Positions 51,545-61,212 are shown, numbered from the stretch's first letter. The stretch is 64,000 bases of DNA from Candidatus Viadribacter manganicus (GCF_001679665.1 NZ_CP013244.1:2922980-2986979); one strand, 5' to 3'. Translations and numbers: made by a program. The notes: generated by a model not told the origin, from the letters alone.

Positions 51545-52759
51545 ATGGCTGAGGCCTATATTTATGACGCGGTTCGCACCCCGCGCGGCAAAGGCAAGTC
51601 GAACGGCTCGCTGCACGAGCAAACGTCGCTGCAATTGGCGACGCAAGTGCTCGAGGCGATCCGCGATCGCAACAACCTCGACACCTCGAAAGTCGATGAC
51701 GTTTACATGGGCTGCCTCTCACCGATCGGCGAGCAGGGCGGCAACCTCCCGCGTATCGCCGTGCTCAACGCCGGTTACGCGCAAACCGTCGCTGGCGTGC
51801 AGGTCGAGCGCTTCTGCGCATCTGGCCTTGAAGCCTGCAACATCGCCGCCGCGAAAGTGAAATCCGGCGAAGCCGAACTCGCCATCGGCGCCGGCTGCGA
51901 AAGCATGAGCCGCGTACCGATGGGCTCGACCGGCGGTTCATGGGCGACTGATCCGTCGATCGCGATGAAATCCTACTTCACGCCGCAAGGCGTCGCCGCC
52001 GACGCGATCGCAACCAAGTACGGCTTCTCGCGCACCGATCTTGATAGCTACGCGGTCCAATCCCAGCAGCGCGCCGCGCAAGCCTGGAAGGAAAACCGCT
52101 TCAAGAAGTCGATCGTGCCGGTGAAGGATCAACTCGGCGTCACGCTGCTCGCGCACGACGAATTCATGCGCCCGGAAACTACGCTTCAATCGCTCGGCGC
52201 GCTTGAGCCCAGTTTCAAGATGCAAGGCGAAGTGATGCCTGGTTTCGATGGCGTCATTCAGCAGCGTTATCCGGAAATCGAAAAGATCGATCACGTCCAC
52301 CACGCCGGCAACTCGTCCGGCATCGTTGACGGCGCCGCTGGTGTTTTGATCGGCACCAAGGAAATGGGCGAAGCGCTCGGCCTGAAGCCGCGCGCCCGCA
52401 TCCTCGGCGGCGCTTCGATCGGCTCTGAGCCGTCAATCATGTTGACGGGCCCTGAGCACGTCACGGCGAAGCTGATGAAGAAGCTCGGCCTCACCAAGCA
52501 AGACATCGACCTCTGGGAGCTCAACGAAGCTTTCGCGGCGGTCGTGCTGCGCTGGGTCCAAGCGCTCGATCTCGATATGGCCAAGGTCAACGTCAATGGC
52601 GGCGCTATCGCGATGGGTCACCCCATTGGCGCAACCGGCGCGATGATCCTCGGCACCATGGTCGATGAACTCGAACGCGCCGACAAAGAACGCGCGCTTA
52701 TCACGCTCTGCATCGGCGCCGGCATGGGCACCGCAACCGTGATCGAACGGGTGAACTAA
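51545..52759 (+). CDS. Acetyl-CoA C-acyltransferase (thiolase)
   Basis: A 404-residue thiolase, last step of beta-oxidation. Nucleophile Cys91 lies in [11 protein letters not shown]; the C-terminal [16 protein letters not shown] contributes the catalytic His and [14 protein letters not shown] the second Cys. The ATG at 51545 follows GAGGAG by 9 bases and begins [17 protein letters not shown] as the family does; a 44-codon upstream extension reads through the palindromic repeat and is rejected. It is in the fatty-acid oxidation block, upstream of the bifunctional enzyme. Confidence 0.95.
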   Translation: MAEAYIYDAVRTPRGKGKSNGSLHEQTSLQLATQVLEAIRDRNNLDTSKVDDVYMGCLSPIGEQGGNLPRIAVLNAGYAQTVAGVQVERFCASGLEACNIAAAKVKSGEAELAIGAGCESMSRVPMGSTGGSWATDPSIAMKSYFTPQGVAADAIATKYGFSRTDLDSYAVQSQQRAAQAWKENRFKKSIVPVKDQLGVTLLAHDEFMRPETTLQSLGALEPSFKMQGEVMPGFDGVIQQRYPEIEKIDHVHHAGNSSGIVDGAAGVLIGTKEMGEALGLKPRARILGGASIGSEPSIMLTGPEHVTAKLMKKLGLTKQDIDLWELNEAFAAVVLRWVQALDLDMAKVNVNGGAIAMGHPIGATGAMILGTMVDELERADKERALITLCIGAGMGTATVIERVN

Positions 52760-52760
52760 G

Positions 52761-52967
52761 ATGAACGGCGGTATCTTCGCGCTCTGCATCGGCATTGGCA
52801 CAGCAATCGGTGTCAGCGTCGGTGTGGCTACCGGAGATATCGGCCTCTGGCTCAGCCTCGGCGTCGCTATCGGCGCCGGGCTGGGCGCTTCACTCGGCGT
52901 GGCGATGGCGCCGAAGGAAGACGACAAGAAAAATCCGCCGCAACGTAAGAACGATGGGAATAGGTAG
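52761..52967 (+). CDS. Small glycine-rich membrane protein (68 aa)
   Basis: A 68-residue protein with two Gly-rich hydrophobic segments (FALCIGIGTAIGVSVGVATG and LSLGVAIGAGLGASLGVAMA) and a Lys/Asn-rich tail. The Gly pattern suggests close helix packing. It starts one base after the thiolase stop and ends 12 bases before the next gene. No function known. Confidence 0.6.
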   Translation: MNGGIFALCIGIGTAIGVSVGVATGDIGLWLSLGVAIGAGLGASLGVAMAPKEDDKKNPPQRKNDGNR

Positions 52968-52979
52968 AGGGTAGGTTCG

Positions 52980-55187
52980 ATGGAAAACTTCAAGATCGAC
53001 GTCGACAGCGACGGCATCGCGCTCATCACGTTCGACGTGCCGGGCCGCTCCATGAACACCATCACCGGCTCGGTGATGCGTGACCTGATTTCGCTCGTTG
53101 AGACGCTAAAGTCCGACGAAAAGATCAAAGGCGCCGTCATCACCTCGGGCAAGGCCTCAGGCTTTTGCGCCGGCGCAGACCTCGGCGAACTCAACCAACG
53201 CGGCGCCGCAAAGGAAGAAGCGCCGAAGTCGGAAGAAGAGAAGCTGAAGAAGCAATTCGATCAAAGCTTCACCCTGAACCGTTCGCTTCGCGCGCTCGAA
53301 ACCTGTGGCAAGCCGGTGGCCGTCGCGCTTGAAGGCCTTGCCCTCGGTGGCGGCCTCGAAATCGCGCTCGCGTGCCATTATCGCGTCGCCGCCGATAACC
53401 CGAAGATCAAGTTCGGCCTGCCTGAATCGAAAGTCGGCTTGCTTCCTGGCGCCGGCGGCACCCAACGCCTGCCACGCCTCATCGGCGTGCAGAACGCTGC
53501 CATGATGATCCTGCAAGGCGCCGATAAGTCGCCGCAAGACGCCAAGGGCCTTGGCTTCATCAATGAAGTTGTGCCCGCCGGCAAAACCGTCGAAGCCGCG
53601 AAGGCTTGGGTGAAGGCGAACCCGAAGGCGATCGCGCCGTGGGACGTCAAAGGCTACAAAGTGAAGGACGGTCCGTTCACGCCGGCTGGCGCGATGGCGG
53701 CTGTCGGCGGCAACGCCATGGTCTCCAAACAGACCAACCTCAACTACCCGGCCCAACGCAACATTCTGTCGTGCATCTATGAAGGCATGCAGGTGCCGAT
53801 CGATGCAGCGCTCCGCATCGAGAGCCGCTACTTCATCAAGACCGCCAACACGCCCCAAGCCAAGGGCATGATCCGCTCGCTGTTCGTGAACATGCAAGCG
53901 CTTGGCAAGGGCGGCAATCGCCCCGAAGGCATCCCGACCTACGACATCAAGAAGGTCGCCGTGATCGGCGCTGGCCTGATGGGTGCGGGTATCGCCTACG
54001 TGCAGGCCAAAGCCGGTATCGAGACAGTGCTCCTCGATGTCAGCCAAGAGAGCGCCGAGAAGGGCAAAGCCTACTCGCAACGCATCGTTGATAAGGACGT
54101 CTCGCGCGGCAAGATCACGAAGGAGAAGGGCGATGCTTTGCTCGCTCTGATCACGCCTTCGACCGATTATTCGCTGATTAAAGGTGCTGACCTCGTCGTC
54201 GAAGCCGTCTTCGAAAACGTGCAGCTGAAAGCCGAAGTCACCAAGAAGGCCGAAGCCTTCCTCGGTGAAAACGCCGTCTTCGGCTCCAACACCTCGACGT
54301 TGCCGATCACCGGCCTCGCCGAAGCGTCAGCGCGCCCGAAGAACTTCATCGGCATCCACTTCTTTTCGCCGGTCGAGCGCATGGGTCTCGTCGAACTCAT
54401 CATGGGCAAGGAAACGACGCCGGAAACTCAAGCCAAGGCGATCGACTACGTCATCAAGATCCGCAAGACGCCAATCACCGTGAACGACTTCCGCGGCTTT
54501 TACACCTCGCGTTGCTTCGGCACCTATCCGGCCGAAGGCGTCGAGATGCTGATGGAAGGCATTGCGCCCGCCATCATCGAAAATGTCGGCCGCCAATGCG
54601 GCATGCCGATGGGGCCGCTCGAAGTCTCCGACTCTGTCGGCCTCGATACCGCGCTGAAGATTGGCAAGACCAACGCCGAACTCAATCAGCAGGATTACAA
54701 GAAGGATCCGCGCGCCGGCATGTTGTCATGGCTCGTGGAAGATAAGGGCCGCGTCGGCCGCAAAGGCGGCAAGGGCTATTACGAGTATGGCGAGGATGGA
54801 AAGCCCACGCGCATCTGGCCGGGCATTTCCGAGCGCATCGAAGTGAAAACCAAAGAGTGCCCGCCCGAGCTGAAAGTTGAGCTCACCAAGCGCTATCTCT
54901 TCCGTCAGTGCATCGAAGTTGCGCGTTGCTTTGAAGAAGGCGTCATCCTTGATCCGCGTGACGCCGATGTCGGCTCGATCCTGGCTTGGGGCTTTGCGCC
55001 ATATTCAGGCGGCTGCATCAGCTACATCGACTTGTTCTGGGGAACGAAGAAGTTCGTCGAAGAAGCCGATCGTCTCGCCGACACCTATGGCGAGCGCTTC
55101 CGCCCGAACAAACTCCTCCGCGACATGGCCGCGAAGGGCGAGACCTTCTACGAACGCTTCGGCGCCAAGCAGAAGGCAGCCGCCTAA
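52980..55187 (+). CDS. Bifunctional enoyl-CoA hydratase/3-hydroxyacyl-CoA dehydrogenase (FadB/FadJ type)
   Basis: A 735-residue two-activity beta-oxidation enzyme. N-terminal crotonase domain, about 1-200, includes GFCAGADL and ALEGLALGGGLEIALACHY with the oxyanion Gly and catalytic Glu in SKVGLLPGAGGTQR. The dehydrogenase NAD loop VIGAGLMGAGIA is at about 325-336, then FGSNTSTLPI and the substrate His in IGIHFFSPVERM. A C-terminal helical domain closes the dehydrogenase. It probably works in a complex with the thiolase at 51545. Confidence 0.95.
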   Translation: MENFKIDVDSDGIALITFDVPGRSMNTITGSVMRDLISLVETLKSDEKIKGAVITSGKASGFCAGADLGELNQRGAAKEEAPKSEEEKLKKQFDQSFTLNRSLRALETCGKPVAVALEGLALGGGLEIALACHYRVAADNPKIKFGLPESKVGLLPGAGGTQRLPRLIGVQNAAMMILQGADKSPQDAKGLGFINEVVPAGKTVEAAKAWVKANPKAIAPWDVKGYKVKDGPFTPAGAMAAVGGNAMVSKQTNLNYPAQRNILSCIYEGMQVPIDAALRIESRYFIKTANTPQAKGMIRSLFVNMQALGKGGNRPEGIPTYDIKKVAVIGAGLMGAGIAYVQAKAGIETVLLDVSQESAEKGKAYSQRIVDKDVSRGKITKEKGDALLALITPSTDYSLIKGADLVVEAVFENVQLKAEVTKKAEAFLGENAVFGSNTSTLPITGLAEASARPKNFIGIHFFSPVERMGLVELIMGKETTPETQAKAIDYVIKIRKTPITVNDFRGFYTSRCFGTYPAEGVEMLMEGIAPAIIENVGRQCGMPMGPLEVSDSVGLDTALKIGKTNAELNQQDYKKDPRAGMLSWLVEDKGRVGRKGGKGYYEYGEDGKPTRIWPGISERIEVKTKECPPELKVELTKRYLFRQCIEVARCFEEGVILDPRDADVGSILAWGFAPYSGGCISYIDLFWGTKKFVEEADRLADTYGERFRPNKLLRDMAAKGETFYERFGAKQKAAA

Positions 55188-55199
55188 GTCTCGATCGTC

Positions 55200-55238
55200 C
55201 TGGAACCCAGGGGCTAACATGTTGCCCCTGGGTTCCAG
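55200..55238. repeat. Long intergenic hairpin downstream of the bifunctional enzyme
   Basis: TGGAACCCAGGGGC (55201-55214) pairs perfectly with GCCCCTGGGTTCCA (55224-55237), extended by a C-G pair; the loop contains AACATGTT. No T tract follows. The following CGTTTCACGCGGCCGGAATGACG text looks like part of a repeated intergenic element. Either it ends the operon mRNA or it is a mobile palindrome. Confidence 0.6.
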
Positions 55239-55309
55239 ATCGCGTTTCACGCGGCCGGAATGACGCGTTCGATGCTGTAAGGTCTGAGCAAGTGACGGGA
55301 GGCGATGCG

Positions 55310-55780
55310 ATGGATCAGCTTACACTGGCGAACCCGGTTTTCGTTACTTACGCCATCGCCGCTTCGATCATGGTTTTAAAGATCATGTTGCAGGGCTGGA
55401 TCACGGTCGCGCGCATGATGTCGAACCAGGCAGGCTTCGTCAGCCCAGAAGACGCCAAAGCCGGATTGGCCAATCCAAAACCGCGCGCCGGTCAGCTTGA
55501 GATCAACGACGACGTCGAGCGTTCACGCCGCATCCATCGCAACGATCTTGAGAACATTCCCGCTTTTCTCGCGATCGGCCTGTTGTTCGTTTTGGTCGCG
55601 CCGCCACTCGCTGCCGCGCAATGGCTGCTCTACGGCTTCGTCGCTGCGCGTCTGGCGCACTTCGCTGCCTACTCAAGCGCCCAGAGCCACGAAGTCCGCG
55701 CCAGCTTCTACACGATCGGCTCTCTCATCGTGATTGCCATGGCTGTGTGGGTGCTGGCAGCGGCCATCGCGCACCTCTAA
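55310..55780 (+). CDS. MAPEG-family membrane protein
   Basis: A 156-residue protein with four membrane helices. The pattern KAGLANPKPRAGQLEINDDVERSRRIHRNDLENIPAFLAIG includes the ERxxxxHRNDLENxPxF block typical of MAPEG glutathione-S-transferase-like proteins; Arg and Asn there bind glutathione. The start ATG 55310 follows GGGAGG at 8 bases. Whether it conjugates glutathione or isomerises lipids is not clear. Confidence 0.9.
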   Translation: MDQLTLANPVFVTYAIAASIMVLKIMLQGWITVARMMSNQAGFVSPEDAKAGLANPKPRAGQLEINDDVERSRRIHRNDLENIPAFLAIGLLFVLVAPPLAAAQWLLYGFVAARLAHFAAYSSAQSHEVRASFYTIGSLIVIAMAVWVLAAAIAHL

Positions 55781-55842
55781 CGGCGCAATCTAAAAAGCTG
55801 AATTACCCAACGGGAGGGGATGCGCTCGCCGCTTCAGTCCCT

Positions 55843-56922
55843 ATGTTTGCGCCCATGACCGCACTCACCGATCCGCTCAAGTTTAGTTCCGGCGCCACGC
55901 TCACGAACCGCTTCGTTCTCTCGCCGCTGACAAATTGCCAAAGCCATCCCGATGGCGTGCTGAGCGATGAAGAGTATCGCTGGCTGACCATGCGCGCTGA
56001 AGGCGGTTTCGGTCTGACGATGACATGCGCGGCCTCAGTGCAGGAAGAAGGCGTCGGTTTTCCGGGTCAACTCGGCTTTCACGATGAGAAGCATCTACCA
56101 GGCCTCACGCGGCTTGCCGCGAAGATCAACGAAGAGGGCAGCCATTCGGTGGTGCAATTGCACCATGGCGGTCTGCGCTCGCTCGCAAATCCAAAGGCGC
56201 CCAGCAGCGACGAAAAGCTCAAAGCCGAGGCGATGACGTTGGATGAAATCCAACACAGCCGCGACAAGTTCATCGAAGCTGCGGTGCGCGCCGAACGCGC
56301 AGGCTTCCACGGCGCTGAGCTTCACGGCGCGCACGGCTATCTCATCTGCTCGTTCCTCAGTCCCGAACTTAACCGCCGCGACGACGCTTACGGCGGCGAC
56401 CCCGGGCGCCGCTCGCGTTTCCTCTTCGAACTCATCGATGGCATCCGCGCCGCGACCAAGCCCGGCTTCTCACTCGGCGTCCGCCTTTCTCCAGAGCGCT
56501 GGGGCATTCAAACGCTCGAAATTCGCGACGTCGCGCAGCGTCTGATGAGTGACGCGAAAACCGATTACATCGATATGTCGCTCTGGGACGTGAAGAAGGA
56601 GCCTTACGACGAAAAGCTCCAAGGCCGCACGCTCGCGTCTTATTTCACGGAGCTAAACCGTAACGGCACGAAGCTCGGCGCCGCCGGCAAGATCATGTCG
56701 GCGCAGGATTGCCGCGATCTGATTGAGGCCGGCTTCGATTTCCCGATCCTTGGCCGCGCCGCCATATTGCACCACGATTTCCCGAAGCGCGTTGCCGCCG
56801 ATCCCAATTTCCAATCGGTCGCGACCCCAGTTAGCGAGCGCTACCTGCACGAGGAGGGCCTCAGCCCCGTCTTCGTGACCTACATGCGCAATTGGGCGGG
56901 CTTCGTCGAAGACGCGGCGTAA
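55843..56922 (+). CDS. Old Yellow Enzyme-family NADH:flavin oxidoreductase
   Basis: A 359-residue FMN TIM-barrel protein. Family markers are MTCAASVQEEGVGFPGQLG, VVQLHHGGLRS (His/Gly around the flavin), and GAELHGAHGYLICSFLSPELNRRDDAYGGDPGRRSRFLFE, the OYE signature with the NRRxDxYGG motif. It may reduce enones or 2,4-dienoyl-CoA; the shorter length rules out the FeS-containing FadH type. The start is ATG 55843, with ATG 55855 as a near alternative. Confidence 0.9.
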   Translation: MFAPMTALTDPLKFSSGATLTNRFVLSPLTNCQSHPDGVLSDEEYRWLTMRAEGGFGLTMTCAASVQEEGVGFPGQLGFHDEKHLPGLTRLAAKINEEGSHSVVQLHHGGLRSLANPKAPSSDEKLKAEAMTLDEIQHSRDKFIEAAVRAERAGFHGAELHGAHGYLICSFLSPELNRRDDAYGGDPGRRSRFLFELIDGIRAATKPGFSLGVRLSPERWGIQTLEIRDVAQRLMSDAKTDYIDMSLWDVKKEPYDEKLQGRTLASYFTELNRNGTKLGAAGKIMSAQDCRDLIEAGFDFPILGRAAILHHDFPKRVAADPNFQSVATPVSERYLHEEGLSPVFVTYMRNWAGFVEDAA

Positions 56923-56985
56923 CGATTTTCGTTGGCAACCGGCGCCATCGGCGTATCGTGCCCTCAACAGGCTGCGGGGGTTGCC

Positions 56986-57252
56986 ATGTTCAAACTCGCT
57001 TTCGTTGCTTTTGCGATGCTGTCGCTCTGCGCCTGCGCGTCCATTGGGCCGCATCAGATGAGCGCCAATCCGGCCATCCAGGAGAGCTTCGACGCCGCGC
57101 CGGTTGAGGTGGCCCTGGTCACCACTTCGGCGCTGCACCGTCGAGCCTTCAGCCCGCCAAGCCAGCGCCAGCCGGAGATGCATGTCATCCTCGCCAGCAG
57201 CTTCGATCGAAGCCGCCGCCGGATTGCACGTCTCCGCGCGCGAGCGGCCTAG
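56986..57252 (+). CDS. Small lipoprotein-like hypothetical protein
   Basis: An 88-residue protein with a short signal peptide and a Cys-rich end to it (FVAFAMLSLCACASIG), so lipidation at Cys15 or Cys17 is likely; the mature part is polar and ends in an Arg-rich stretch. No domain is recognised. GGGGG lies upstream of the ATG. The C-terminal basic tail is unusual for a lipoprotein. Confidence 0.5.
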   Translation: MFKLAFVAFAMLSLCACASIGPHQMSANPAIQESFDAAPVEVALVTTSALHRRAFSPPSQRQPEMHVILASSFDRSRRRIARLRARAA

Positions 57253-57304
57253 TCCGCAAGGACCTTTCCCGCGGACCAGTCGTTGAAGTTAAGGCGCGGG
57301 GCGT

Positions 57305-57740
57305 ATGATCAGCCATCACAGGACAAATACGCTGCCTGAAGGCGGCGGCGAGATGGGCGAGCGCATTCGCGCGTTCGATTGGTCGCGCCATCCGCTCGGC
57401 GCGCCTGAAACGTGGCCCGATGCGCTGCTGCGCCTCTGCCTCAACTCGACATTCCCCACCCGCGATCTATTGGGGCCGAGATCTCCATCTCTTTTACAAC
57501 GACGCGTGGGCGCCCATTCCTGCTGATCGCCACCCGTGGGCGCTCGGTCAGCGCGCCTAGATGTTTGCAAAGACATCTGGTCCATCGTCGGCCCGCAATT
57601 CGAAGGCGTTCTCGACACTGCCAAGGGCTTCGCGGCTTACGATCAAATGCTCCCGATGGAGCGCCATGGCCGCCCGACCGAAACCTATTGGAAACGAGTC
57701 CGCGCCGCGTTGGATTCCGATTGGAACGCGCTAAGTACGG
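57305..57740 (+). pseudogene. Frameshifted remnant of a PAS/HWE-type sensory kinase N-terminus
   Basis: The first frame reads MGERIRAFDWSRHPLGAPETWPDALLRLCLN; the second AIYWGRDLHLFYNDAWAPIPADRHPWALGQ; a third DIWSIVGPQFEGVLDTAKGF and QMLPMERHGRPTETYW. Joined, they match the first PAS-like domain of HWE histidine kinases in order. At least two shifts, near 57455 and 57555, break it, and nothing of the kinase core follows: the next gene starts at 57744. Only about 140 residues of a much larger protein remain. Confidence 0.7.
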
Positions 57741-57743
57741 TGC

Positions 57744-58589
57744 ATGTCAGATCCCGCACGCCCCACGCAGCTTGAATATTGGAACAGCAAAGTCGGCGAG
57801 GAGTGGGCGCGCCAAGCCGATCTCATGGATCGCATGCTGCAGCCTTTGACGCAGCCCGCATTCGATCTGCTCGATCTCAAACCCGGCGAGCGTGTGCTCG
57901 ACATCGGTTGCGGCGCCGGCGCCACCACGCTCGCCGCCGCCAGCCTCATCAGAGGTGGCCAAGCCGTCGGCGCCGATATCTCGAAGCCGCTGCTTGATCT
58001 CGCCCGTGAACGCGCCAACGCGCGCGGCGCCAATGCACACTTCATCGAAGCCGACGTCTCCGCCGCGCCGCTCCCCGATGCGCCGTTCGATGCTGCCTTC
58101 TCCCGCTTCGGCGTGATGTTCTTCGATGATACCGCCGCCGCCTTCGCCAAGATCCGCGCCGCGCTTAATCTAGGCGGCCGCATCGTTTTCATCTCGTGGC
58201 GCACCTTCGCCGAGAACGGCTGGTCACACGCGCCGCTCGCGGCGCTGAAGCCCATCCTCAAAGAGCCGATCACGCCTGCCGATCCCAACGCGCCTGGTCC
58301 GTTTCGCCTGCAGGACCGCGAGACGATCGCAACCATGCTCGCCGCATCCGGCTGGCGCGATGTCTCGATCACGCCGTGGGACGGGGAGGTGCTTGTCGGC
58401 GGCGGTGGCGACGCCACAAGCGCCGCGGCCTTCCTCCTAAAGATCGGCCCCTGCGCCCGCGCCATCACCGATCAACAGCTCGATCCGGCGCAAGCCCAAC
58501 GCCTGTTGGCCGACTTTCTGCGGAAACACGAAACCCCCGCCGGCGTCACGCTTCCGGCCGCCACCTGGATCGTGCGCGCCTTCGCCTAA
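57744..58589 (+). CDS. Class I SAM-dependent methyltransferase
   Basis: A 281-residue methyltransferase of the Methyltransf_11/UbiE-like type. N-terminal YWNSKVGEEWARQADLMDRML is followed by the SAM loop VLDIGCGAGATTLA, the acidic GADISKPLL and DAAFSRFGVMFFDD at motif IV. Homologues with this start act on various small molecules; substrate unknown. It begins just after the kinase remnant, so its promoter may lie in that dead DNA. Confidence 0.88.
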   Translation: MSDPARPTQLEYWNSKVGEEWARQADLMDRMLQPLTQPAFDLLDLKPGERVLDIGCGAGATTLAAASLIRGGQAVGADISKPLLDLARERANARGANAHFIEADVSAAPLPDAPFDAAFSRFGVMFFDDTAAAFAKIRAALNLGGRIVFISWRTFAENGWSHAPLAALKPILKEPITPADPNAPGPFRLQDRETIATMLAASGWRDVSITPWDGEVLVGGGGDATSAAAFLLKIGPCARAITDQQLDPAQAQRLLADFLRKHETPAGVTLPAATWIVRAFA

Positions 58590-58907
58590 ACCGCGCAGCG
58601 CCGCGCAAAATTGGCGTCACGCTGAGCCTGTCGAAGCGCGCGCCGTGCGCGGGACCTGCGCGTTTACCACCACGCAGCCCAGCTATGCCGCCCCCATTAT
58701 TGACTTCTCAACGCTTTTCACCGATATCCGGGGCCAGCGACCGTTCCTGGCCTAGGCGCCAGCTGAACGCGGTCCCACTGGAACGCCACCATCGACGTTC
58801 GGCTTTGAGCCCCCTTTTAGGCATCGGCTCGCCGCCTTTCTTCGCCGTCGCATCGTTCCTGATCTGATGAGCCGCACTGCGATCCGCGGGCGGCCGAAAG
58901 TATCATT
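58590..58907. other. Intergenic spacer before the DEAD-box gene
   Basis: About 318 bases without a convincing gene. GTCACGCTGAGCCTGTCGAAG at 58616-58636 resembles a widespread intergenic repeat string. The spacer probably carries the helicase promoter and a leader, as RNA-helicase genes are often cold-regulated, but no promoter is clear. Confidence 0.3.
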
Positions 58908-60302
58908 GTGACCACATTCCAAGATCTCGGCGTGTCTGCGCCGATCCTCAAGGCGCTCGAGTCTGAGGGCTACACCAAGCCGACTCCGATTCAAATCCAA
59001 GCGCTTCCCATCGTGCGCAAGGGCGGGGACCTCATTGGTCTTGCCCAAACCGGCACCGGCAAAACCGCCGCCTTCGCGCTGCCGATCCTTGATCGCCTGC
59101 ATAAGGACCGCAAGTTCGCCGGCGAGAAGTCGTGCCGCACGCTGGTGCTCGCGCCGACGCGCGAACTCGCCGCGCAAATCGGCGATAGCTTCCGCGCTTA
59201 CGGCAAGTATCTCGGCCTCAGCACCGCCGTCGTGTTCGGCGGCGCCTCGATGCACAAGCAAAAGCAAGCCATGTTCCGCGGCGTCGACATTCTCGTCGCC
59301 ACGCCCGGCCGTCTGCTTGACCACGTCAGCCAACGCAGCGTGCGTCTCGACAAGGTCGAAATCCTCGTTCTCGACGAAGCCGATCACATGCTCGACATGG
59401 GCTTCATCCACGATCTCCGCAAAATCGCGACCATCCTGCCGCGCCAGCGCCAGACGCTGTTCTTCTCGGCCACTATGCCGCCTTCGATCGAAGAGCTCGC
59501 CGCGCAATTCCTCGATAAGCCGGATCGCATCGCCGTCACGCCGGTGTCCTCAACCGCAGAGCGCGTTGAGCAAGTCGTCGTGCACGTCGATCAATCCAAA
59601 AAGCAGGACCTCCTGCACGCCATGCTCGCCGACAAGTCGATCAAGCGTGCGCTGGTATTCGCCCGCACCAAGCACGGCGCCGATCGCGTTGCGAAGAAGC
59701 TCGAAAGCGCCGGCTTCAGCGCCGACGCCATCCACGGCAACAAGAGCCAGGGCCAACGCACCCGTGCGCTGGACGGCTTCAAGAAGGGCCAGACGCGCAT
59801 CCTCGTCGCCACCGAAGTCGCCGCTCGCGGCATCGACGTCGACGACATCACGCACGTCTTCAACTTCGACTTGCCGAACGTGCCAGAGCAATACGTGCAC
59901 CGCATCGGCCGCACCGCGCGCGCCGCTCGCACCGGCATCGCCATTTCGTTCTGCGCTCCCGATGAGCGCGCGTATCTGCGCGACATCGAGAAGCTGACCA
60001 AGCAGCCCGTCCCGGTTCTCGAGACCGACATGTCGCTCCGCGCCCCGCGCGCTGATGAACGTGTCGTTCGCCCGAAGGGTCCGGCTGGCCGCTCTGGCTC
60101 GGTGCATCCGGCCCGCAAGAAGTCGCAGGCCAAGCACCACGCTTCGGAAGCGCACGGCAAAGCCCACGCCAAGCAAGGCCACGGCCCGACGCGTTCGCGC
60201 GACGAGGGTGACCGGCGCGACCGCAAGGGCAATGCCGTCTGGTCGAACAACGGCGCACCGCCGAAGTATCGCAAGCCAACGCGCCGCCCGACGAGCGTCT
60301 AA
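58908..60302 (+). CDS. DEAD-box RNA helicase, RhlE-like
   Basis: A 464-residue ATP-dependent RNA helicase for ribosome assembly or RNA decay. All motifs are visible: Q motif PTPIQIQALP, Walker A AQTGTGKT, PTRELAAQ, DEAD, SAT, VATEVAARGIDVDDI and HRIGRTARA. The C-terminal 85 residues are basic, Lys/His/Arg-rich (KAHAKQGHGPTRSRD), typical of RhlE tails for RNA binding. The start is GTG 58908; a TTG two bases earlier is out of frame. Confidence 0.94.
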   Translation: MTTFQDLGVSAPILKALESEGYTKPTPIQIQALPIVRKGGDLIGLAQTGTGKTAAFALPILDRLHKDRKFAGEKSCRTLVLAPTRELAAQIGDSFRAYGKYLGLSTAVVFGGASMHKQKQAMFRGVDILVATPGRLLDHVSQRSVRLDKVEILVLDEADHMLDMGFIHDLRKIATILPRQRQTLFFSATMPPSIEELAAQFLDKPDRIAVTPVSSTAERVEQVVVHVDQSKKQDLLHAMLADKSIKRALVFARTKHGADRVAKKLESAGFSADAIHGNKSQGQRTRALDGFKKGQTRILVATEVAARGIDVDDITHVFNFDLPNVPEQYVHRIGRTARAARTGIAISFCAPDERAYLRDIEKLTKQPVPVLETDMSLRAPRADERVVRPKGPAGRSGSVHPARKKSQAKHHASEAHGKAHAKQGHGPTRSRDEGDRRDRKGNAVWSNNGAPPKYRKPTRRPTSV

Positions 60303-60358
60303 GCTGGTTTTCCGTGGCGCTAGACGCATCCAGCGTCTAGCGTGCGCGGGGGATAGAT

Positions 60359-60961
60359 ATGGACTTACTCGTTTGGACGCCGGCTGTTGCGGCTGCGGTT
60401 CTGATACCGCTCGCGATCTATTTTCTGCCGGCCAAAACCCGCATCGTCATTGATACGCCAACCTCAACCGCGCGCGCCGAAGTGCGCCCGCTCTGGGGCA
60501 TCGGCGCAGCTTTGATCACGCGTGCGCTGCCGCGAAAATTGCACGGCGCGCCGCTGCCATCGTTCAGCGATGCGCAGCGTGTCGGTCACGCACTGATCAC
60601 GCCTGGCATTATCGATGTGGCCTACACCGCAGCGAAAAGCCTCGCCGATTTGAAGCCGCGCGTCGCCAAGCTTGAACTGCGCCTCAATCTTGGCGACACC
60701 TCACGCACGCGCGTCGTCCAAACCGCCGTGCAAGCTGTCCTGGCTATGGCGCCGGCCGCGTTGCGTCAGAACGTCGTTGTCTCGCAAGCTGAAGAAACTG
60801 GCGCCCAGATCACGGGCGAATTTCAGCTGATCGCATCGCCTGCGCAACTTAACGCCATCTACGGCCGTCTCAAAAGTGCGCGCGCCACTCAAGAATTTCG
60901 CCGTCGCCTAAACAAGAAAATCAAACCCGACAAGCGCGTCCCTGAAGTGCAAGTGCGCTAG
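60359..60961 (+). CDS. Membrane-anchored hypothetical protein (200 aa)
   Basis: A 200-residue protein with one N-terminal membrane segment (WTPAVAAAVLIPLAIYFL) and a soluble mixed alpha/beta domain with DVAYTAAKSLADLKPRVAKLELRLNLGDTSRT. The basic C-terminus is likely cytoplasmic or periplasmic depending on topology. No family recognised; it follows the RNA helicase by 57 bases in the same direction. Confidence 0.65.
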   Translation: MDLLVWTPAVAAAVLIPLAIYFLPAKTRIVIDTPTSTARAEVRPLWGIGAALITRALPRKLHGAPLPSFSDAQRVGHALITPGIIDVAYTAAKSLADLKPRVAKLELRLNLGDTSRTRVVQTAVQAVLAMAPAALRQNVVVSQAEETGAQITGEFQLIASPAQLNAIYGRLKSARATQEFRRRLNKKIKPDKRVPEVQVR

Positions 60962-61020
60962 GTTCGCAAGTATCAGCAAAACCGACGGATGAGGGTGGGG
61001 CGCGCGCCTCGCGCCTTGCA

Positions 61021-61212
61021 TTACAAGTTCGCGCCGTTCGCGACGAACACAGCGACGGCGACGCCAATCGCCAGCACCAGCGATAACCCGATCCTCAGCC
61101 GGCGCTTGGTGCACAAAGCCTGGTAGGCGTCATTGCCCAAATAGTACGAACCAACCGCAGCATCGATCACGGCGTGGTTTCGCCGCGATCGCAATGCGGC
61201 CCGTCCCATCAA
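61021..61212 (-). CDS. Possible small membrane protein (63 aa)
   Basis: A 63-residue frame with a C-terminal hydrophobic stretch (IGLSLVLAIGVAVAVFVA) preceded by basic residues. Upstream sequence to 61518 shows no other gene and looks degraded, so this could be the tail of a decayed gene. No Shine-Dalgarno sequence stands out. Confidence 0.3.
   Translation of the reverse strand: MMGRAALRSRRNHAVIDAAVGSYYLGNDAYQALCTKRRLRIGLSLVLAIGVAVAVFVANGANL

Noticed and set aside
53157..54080. Minus-strand open frame opposite the bifunctional beta-oxidation enzyme
   Set aside because: Shadow of a strongly conserved gene.
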